Shown here one piece after another: positions 16,781 to 20,921 of a DNA stretch of 20,921 bases. The notes beneath the pieces were generated by a model. That model was given only the letters and a program-made list of their open reading frames with translations, ran no database searches and was not told where the DNA came from. The translations under genes were made by a program, and so were the position numbers. The stretch's first letter is position 1; every line of letters begins with the position of its first letter. The DNA is from Chara braunii (Eukaryota; Streptophyta; Charophyceae; Charales; Characeae): contig BFEA01000238.1 of NCBI GenBank assembly GCA_003427395.1, forward strand, positions 1,726,234 through 1,747,154, in the 5' to 3' direction.

Positions 16781-17466
16781 ACCGTGTCGCTCCCCTTGCT
16801 CCTCTCTCCACCTTCGGTCTCCCCTCTTTCTTCCCCACCTTCTGGCAATCCGATCTCCATCCTCGCCTTTCTTTCTCCCTCGAGCCTCTCGCCGTTCCGC
16901 TCCTCGATCCTGGATATTGGCGACTGTGGCACGAGACTTTTGTCGATCTATCTGTGTGCTCATCCCGAGTGCAGGTGACGTGGACGCGGACCAGTGAGCA
17001 GCCTGCGTGCATCGAGTACCTGGAGCTGTTGATTCTGCAGGCTTGGAGAACGGACGTGGAAGGTGATTTTCTCGGCTTCCTCTTTGGATCGGTGTGGCCA
17101 GGCCATCGCCAGCCCATCATTCAAGAGCTCATCGTCCCGCTCGCGCAATTGGCTGATGATCTCCCCCTCGGCATCGTTTCACAAAGCAACAACAGCCCCA
17201 CTCCGCATGTCATCACGCGGACATTAGCACCGTATCTCCAGTGTACCGCTTGCTTGGAGGAACCTGGGAGTGATAGCACCCTGCCATCACGACAAGAATA
17301 CCTGAAGCCGTACGGGATCATCACGCCTTCTATCCGAAGGAGCCTGAGAAGCCTGAAGGAGAAGAGGAAGCCACTGAAGAAGAAGGTGACGCCGACGAAG
17401 AGACGTCGGAAGAGGGGAGTTATAGTGAGTACAGCGAAGGGAAGCAGAGTGAGGAGGAGGGGCTAG
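16777..17466 (+). CDS. Unknown ORF 2 downstream of integrase
   Basis: ATG 16777 overlaps the stop of the preceding ORF (ATGA again) and opens 229 codons to TAG at 17464-17466. It begins MNRVAPLAPLSTFG. The middle has segments such as EYLELLILQAWRTDVEGDFL and IIQELIVPLAQLADDL with helical character, then a C-x2-C (LQCTACLEE). The last 50 residues are strongly basic (KEKRKPLKKK, KRRRKRG), nuclear-localisation-like. The same DNA read in another frame (17277 onward) is strongly acidic, so an indel near 17300 may have switched frames. No homologous family is recognised. It is uninterrupted, unlike its neighbours. Confidence 0.5.
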   Translation: MNRVAPLAPLSTFGLPSFFPTFWQSDLHPRLSFSLEPLAVPLLDPGYWRLWHETFVDLSVCSSRVQVTWTRTSEQPACIEYLELLILQAWRTDVEGDFLGFLFGSVWPGHRQPIIQELIVPLAQLADDLPLGIVSQSNNSPTPHVITRTLAPYLQCTACLEEPGSDSTLPSRQEYLKPYGIITPSIRRSLRSLKEKRKPLKKKVTPTKRRRKRGVIVSTAKGSRVRRRG

Positions 17467-17506
17467 AAGAAGAAGACGAAGAGGAGGATGCTCGAAGTGG
17501 GAGGAT

Positions 17507-17824
17507 TTGCCGGAGGAAGCGGCGCGCACGGGCACGGAGGCGGAAGATCTTGAAGCGGCACGAAGAAGGCAAGAGATCGCCGCCACGGAAAACCAGTTGG
17601 AGATCGCCAGCGGGGCGAGCCTGTGCATCAACGACGATCCAACCAGGGATCCAGAGCCCCCCGAGCCCGAAGATGGCAGATCAGCAACCGCGGCTCCGAG
17701 CACATCGCGATGGAAACGGAGCCGATCCCCCTCCCCCTCCACCCCAACCCGTCCCCAGGTTCGTCCACGTACCGATGCGGGGAATCGGCCTTCGTCCCCG
17801 GTCATTATCCCACCGTCCCCTTGA
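17507..17824 (+). CDS. Unknown ORF fragment, Ser/Pro/Arg-rich
   Basis: Open frame ending at TGA 17822-17824. The protein is acidic and Ala/Glu-rich (EEAARTGTEAEDLEAARRRQ) and then becomes Pro/Ser/Arg-rich (RSRSPSPSTPTRPQVRP). No ATG is found at its start. It may be the displaced C-terminus of the preceding ORF after frameshifts, or a chance frame over low-complexity sequence. It overlaps the ATG-initiated ORF from 17673 in another frame. Confidence 0.3.
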   Translation: MPEEAARTGTEAEDLEAARRRQEIAATENQLEIASGASLCINDDPTRDPEPPEPEDGRSATAAPSTSRWKRSRSPSPSTPTRPQVRPRTDAGNRPSSPVIIPPSP

Positions 17825-18302
17825 TTACCTCATCCTTTGCCTGATCTCTACCCCCGTCACCTTCCCTCGCAACCCCTTCCCTCCCTGTACTTTCGAGCAC
17901 TTTTACTCCACCCGTCTCACCGTCACCGTCCATCCCAGCCCCTCCCTTCAAGCCGCGAACCCCACGTTCTGTCTACATGTCCTCCTGTTCAGTGTCGCGT
18001 GGCAACAGAGTAACGCAGTAGAAGTCTACTGCGTAATCACCGGGACCATCCCCGCGTGTCGCCACCACGAACTGTTTCGTGCGGCACTCTTCCGCACTTT
18101 CTCCACCCTTTACCCTGACTACCTCGCCTCCCTCCCTCGCAGCAGCGATCAGTTTCCCCGCTTCCACCGAATCATCCGATACGAGGAGCTCCCCATCACG
18201 GAGGAAGGGATGAACGAATACTTACCCCCACTCCCCCCCAGCCCTCCCTGTCGACACCCCTTTATGTATAATGTCTACTTCCCCATCCCCACACGGCGTT
18301 GA
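17673..18302 (+). CDS. Unknown ORF 3 downstream of integrase
   Basis: ATG 17673 has a strong context (AAGATGGCA) and opens 209 codons to TGA 18300-18302. The frame is open back to 17277 and includes a Glu-rich stretch at about 17330-17490. After a Pro-rich N-terminus comes a compact region with FCLHVLLFSVAWQQSNAVEV, VITGTIPACRHHELFRAALF and QFPRFHRIIRYEELPITEEG, which looks like a folded domain, but I do not recognise it. The hydrophobic patch is short and interrupted, so a membrane anchor is doubtful. It is the last ORF before the 3' LTR. Confidence 0.45.
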   Translation: MADQQPRLRAHRDGNGADPPPPPPQPVPRFVHVPMRGIGLRPRSLSHRPLDYLILCLISTPVTFPRNPFPPCTFEHFYSTRLTVTVHPSPSLQAANPTFCLHVLLFSVAWQQSNAVEVYCVITGTIPACRHHELFRAALFRTFSTLYPDYLASLPRSSDQFPRFHRIIRYEELPITEEGMNEYLPPLPPSPPCRHPFMYNVYFPIPTRR

Positions 18303-18699
18303 GTGCCACGTGTCCCCCGAGCGGTATGAATCAGCAGTCTTCGCGAAGATCACGCCCTTGACGATGACGTCAACTTACGCTCCGATTCGATCGGCTGCGT
18401 TGGACTGGGGGTGCAGAGCATACGGAGATCTGATGGACCATGATGGTGTCACCTGGATGATCTCTGAAGCTCAAAGTTCAGGGGGTCGCATATGACAGGG
18501 CTGCAAAGAGCGGGATCCGAAATCACACGAGCCGGCATGCTTCACAGAGATCTTGCCACAGATGTTGTCGCCAGCTCATCAGGCTGATCCTAGCTCTTTG
18601 CTCCTTGTTCTTCTTCCTGTTTCTTCGTCCCCTCCCTTTGTTCAAGTTTTCATGCAATCAGGAGATCTCATAATTTTGGAAACCCCTGCGCGTCACATA
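18303..18699 (+). other. Non-coding 3' internal region before the 3' LTR
   Basis: About 400 bp with no convincing ORF. A 3' LTR is normally preceded by a polypurine tract; the last bases here (TTTTGGAAACCCCTGCGCGTCACATA) are not one, and the only G-run is near 18480. Either the tract has decayed, or the LTR border is set slightly wrong. Confidence 0.5.
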
Positions 18700-18706
18700 T
18701 GTGACA
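18693..18706. other. 14-bp palindrome across the internal/3' LTR border
   Basis: GTCACATATGTGAC is self-complementary, with the LTR start (TGTGAC) as its right half. The 5' LTR flank (GGAGGCGGC) does not form it, so it is specific to the internal/3' LTR junction. Confidence 0.6.
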
Positions 18707-19585
18707 AACTACTTCCCTACCCCGTGCTCTCTTTCGTACCCCTTTGGCCCAATACCCCCTTGTGTACCATACTGACCCCACAAAACCCTTGTCGCTTTTC
18801 TTGATATCAGGCGCCTTGTTTGAGCCCCCATTTTTCGGAAGTTCTATTGATTTTTGGAATTCTACTTTTGCAATTAGGGAAATGCACGGGAAATTTCGCG
18901 CGCCTTAGTAAGCGCACTGGGAATCGGGCTTGACAGTTAGGAATTACGGAATAAGCGGAGCCCGACGTATCTTTTTCCTTGCATGAATGTTCTCGGTCAC
19001 GTCGGAGAAAACTCTAGGAATTTTGCGAGAATACAGATAGGCTTAGGACTTTCTTTTCCCGCGTTGACTTTCGCGCGCGGATATGGCAATTTCAATTTTT
19101 TTGAATTGGTGTAGGATATAGGCAAGCTGTAACTTTTTCGGTGCCTTTTTCTCTTGTTGTCGGCACCGCGCATGTGAGCATCCTCCTCCTTATTTCCCGC
19201 GCCACTCTCTCCTCTCCCTTCCCCCTCTTCTCCTTCTCCTATTGCAAATGTTTTCCCCTCTCTACTCGTTGTGCGCCTGCTTAACTTCTTGATCGTCTCA
19301 ATCTTGGACCCGTCTCATGCTTCTTTTCGCGCTTCATCTCTTCCCGCTCATCAACCTTGGCTCACGAAGCCCAGTTGATCCTCCGATCACCCCTGCTCAC
19401 CAATCAGACGCGTTGAACAAGAGGATCTTCCTATTGCGCGACGAATCTGATTGGCCGACCATCGGGTTCTGAAGGATCAACATGGCTTACGAAGTGTGTT
19501 CCCTGTCGAGTCTCCTCCTCTTGCCTCTTCTCTTACACCTCGGCTTTCCCCCTGCCTTCTCCCTCCCTTATCCTCCTTCTCGCAA

Positions 19586-19593
19586 CTATAAAA
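19586..19593 (+). promoter_or_regulatory. TATA box of the 3' LTR
   Basis: CTATAAAA corresponds to CTATAAAT in the 5' LTR, with the C/T patch and CCAAT sites (19400-19404, 19450-19454) upstream. A promoter here could drive transcription into the right flank. Confidence 0.6.
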
Positions 19594-20601
19594 TCCGCAA
19601 GCGCGTCTGCAAATCTCTCTTACGTTCTCGACTCCAAAGCCAGCTTCCGGGAAGCAGTGGTTAGGCGAAGTGTTTGGTGTGAGTCCGAAAGTCTTGTCGG
19701 GCTGACGATAGGCTGGCCGGTTGCGTGCTTGATTGCCACGACGGACTGTGGGATCTGGGCGAACCACGTCGAGTTTGCATCAGCGGGGTAACGATCACAG
19801 CGGTGGAAGTTGACACGCGATGGCCGGGATCGTTGGTGCGGGTATGAGGATCAGTGATTGGAATTGAATGAGTGATTGGCCCGGGACCATACTGGAAATT
19901 TACGGCGAGAGCGCCTTGTTGTTGCGGATCGTTATCTGTTGGTATGAGTGCACGGCTGTACACCGAGTGTCCTCTTTCGGATCTTCGTATCTTCTATCTC
20001 GACATCTCTCTCTCTCTTCTCTTTCTCTAAGTTGAAAGACGTTGTGTCATGAGTTTGTCCTCCCCATGAATAAGAATGACTATGTGTGCTTTCCTGTGCG
20101 AATGAACTTCTTCCAGAACTTTTTCATTAGTTTTCTGGGTGATTCCCAGATGTTCAGGAATTGATCCTCTTGTCTTGTGAATCGTGGATGCATGTGTACA
20201 ATTTTCTCGGTTGATCCCTGACCTGTGCACCCCTGATCATTTTGGCACCTTCCACAGTGGATGTATGTATGTAGATGCTCGTCTTTTTGCATTGATTAGA
20301 CTCGAAGCTCGATGGGATTTTGTTCGAGAATGCAAGAATGTTTAGATTTGTGGCTCTGAATGCACTGCGCATGCCATCTGCCTTATGCTGTACGACATCT
20401 GCAACCGATACACAGGGCAGCCTCAAAAAACAAGGCGCCTCGGATCAACGCCGCGTCGGCTTACTAAACCCGAGTCGCAGGTCAGTCCCTCGGTTGAGTG
20501 CATGATCAAAACTGACAAGCGCTCCCTCTCTCGTATTAAAAAAAAATTGATTGGTTGTCGTTTCTTCTGATGGCGTCTCTGGATTTTTGCAATTGATTGA
20601 T

Positions 20602-20921
20602 ATGTGGACTGACGAACGCCCTTCGATCGGGCGCCAGCCTCCCGTATCTCCTGTGCTGGCGCGACCTTTTCCTTACGACGAGGAAAGGACACGTGTATGC
20701 GAGTGGGGTGTACGAGAAGCTGTCACACGGATCGGCGGACGGTATCACTTCCCTCCTGAAAATCGTTGCTCAGGATTCATGGATGCTGGATTTGCCATTA
20801 TCGATACTCATTTTCCGCCTCACTCAGTATTATTGCCCTTTAACGAGCTGATTGTCATTCCGTGGACGGCAGTGGAACCCCACTGGCCTCGCACCCTATG
20901 CACTGAGTGCCAGCGTTTCGA
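20602..20921 (+). CDS. 3' LTR copy of the unknown LTR ORF (partial)
   Basis: ATG 20602 (MWTDERPSIG) is the counterpart of 9327 and stays open through 106 codons to the window end, with no indel over 320 bp relative to the 5' copy. It differs at 23 bases; 16 of 22 altered codons change the residue. As this ORF belongs to the 3' LTR, it would not sit ahead of gag in the element transcript. Confidence 0.45.
   Translation, partial: MWTDERPSIGRQPPVSPVLARPFPYDEERTRVCEWGVREAVTRIGGRYHFPPENRCSGFMDAGFAIIDTHFPPHSVLLPFNELIVIPWTAVEPHWPRTLCTECQRF

Larger units (their letters stand above)
7405..20921 (+). mobile_element. Large LTR retrotransposon (Ty3/gypsy-type domain order), 3' end cut by window
   Basis: Two long direct repeats (7405 onward and 18700 onward) flank PBS, gag, protease, RT, RNase H, PHD finger, integrase and additional ORFs. 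The order PR-RT-RH-IN is that of Ty3/gypsy elements. The 5' LTR is about 2.7 kb, so the whole element would be near 14 kb. It interrupts a LINE relic on the left. Target-site duplication cannot be checked because the right end is outside. Multiple nonsense codons in pol make this copy non-autonomous. No chromodomain is seen after the integrase. Confidence 0.9.
18700..20921 (+). repeat. 3' long terminal repeat, truncated by the window end
   Basis: Starts TGTGACAAACTAC and follows the 5' LTR from 7405 in order, reaching the equivalent of 9646 at the last base (2222 versus 2242 bp). CCAAT sites, TATA box and the internal ORF are all at matching places. About 0.44 kb of the LTR, the right target-site copy and the rest of the interrupted LINE should lie just beyond the window. 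Confidence 0.92.

Noticed and set aside
16301-18302. Envelope gene
   Set aside because: The position would suit, but no signal peptide, fusion-like segment or convincing membrane anchor is visible in any of the ORFs.

Overview
The window is nuclear DNA of a eukaryote, most likely a streptophyte (land plant or charophyte alga; a Chara-like alga is only a guess). Pointers are plant-type teloboxes (AAACCCTA), LTR elements primed by initiator-Met tRNA, CCAAT/TATA promoters with pyrimidine patches, and long Ty3/gypsy-type and LINE sequence. No host gene, rRNA, intact tRNA or CRISPR array was found. Essentially everything recognisable is transposable element, mostly decayed, some of it nested.

Left part (1-5507, minus strand): a head-to-tail tandem array of a gag-bearing retroelement segment, period about 3.03 kb measured in gag. 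Each unit, read on the minus strand, is a 1.3-1.4 kb pyrimidine-rich leader (teloboxes, a three-fold hairpin repeat) followed by a gag-like ORF. The two gag copies each carry one nonsense codon, at different places. The repeat breakpoint falls at GGTATC on the minus strand, and an ambiguous base sits at the internal junction.

Middle (5508-7404): about 0.7 kb without a recognised gene, then a 312-bp LTR (6232-6543) with a 10-bp terminal inverted repeat and a minus-strand initiator-Met primer-binding site. It faces the gag array and may be its 5' LTR. A plus-strand LINE 3' fragment (zf-RVT domain) follows and is cut off at 7404.

Right part (7405-20921, plus strand): one very large LTR retrotransposon inserted in the LINE. 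Its 5' LTR is about 2.7 kb; the 3' LTR (from 18700) runs off the window. The LTR has a conserved CCAAT/CCAAT/TATA promoter and a 167-codon ORF. Inside are PBS, gag (CCHC knuckle), then in the same frame protease, reverse transcriptase (YMDD) and RNase H. A second reading frame carries a PHD-type C4HC3 zinc finger fused to the integrase (D, D, E; GPY/F-like C-terminus). Beyond the integrase lie about 2 kb of ORFs I cannot assign; the first two start at ATGA overlaps with the preceding stop. The element order otherwise (PR-RT-RH-IN) is Ty3/gypsy-like.

The big element is not intact: I count seven stops in the gag-pol frame (including the one ending gag), three in the PHD-integrase frame and one in the first extra ORF, but few or no frameshifts in the enzymatic domains. 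LTR copies differ at 23 of 320 aligned bases in the part I compared. This is an old insertion decaying mainly by point mutation. The candidate novelty is the architecture: PHD finger beside integrase, chained downstream ORFs and an ORF inside the LTR.
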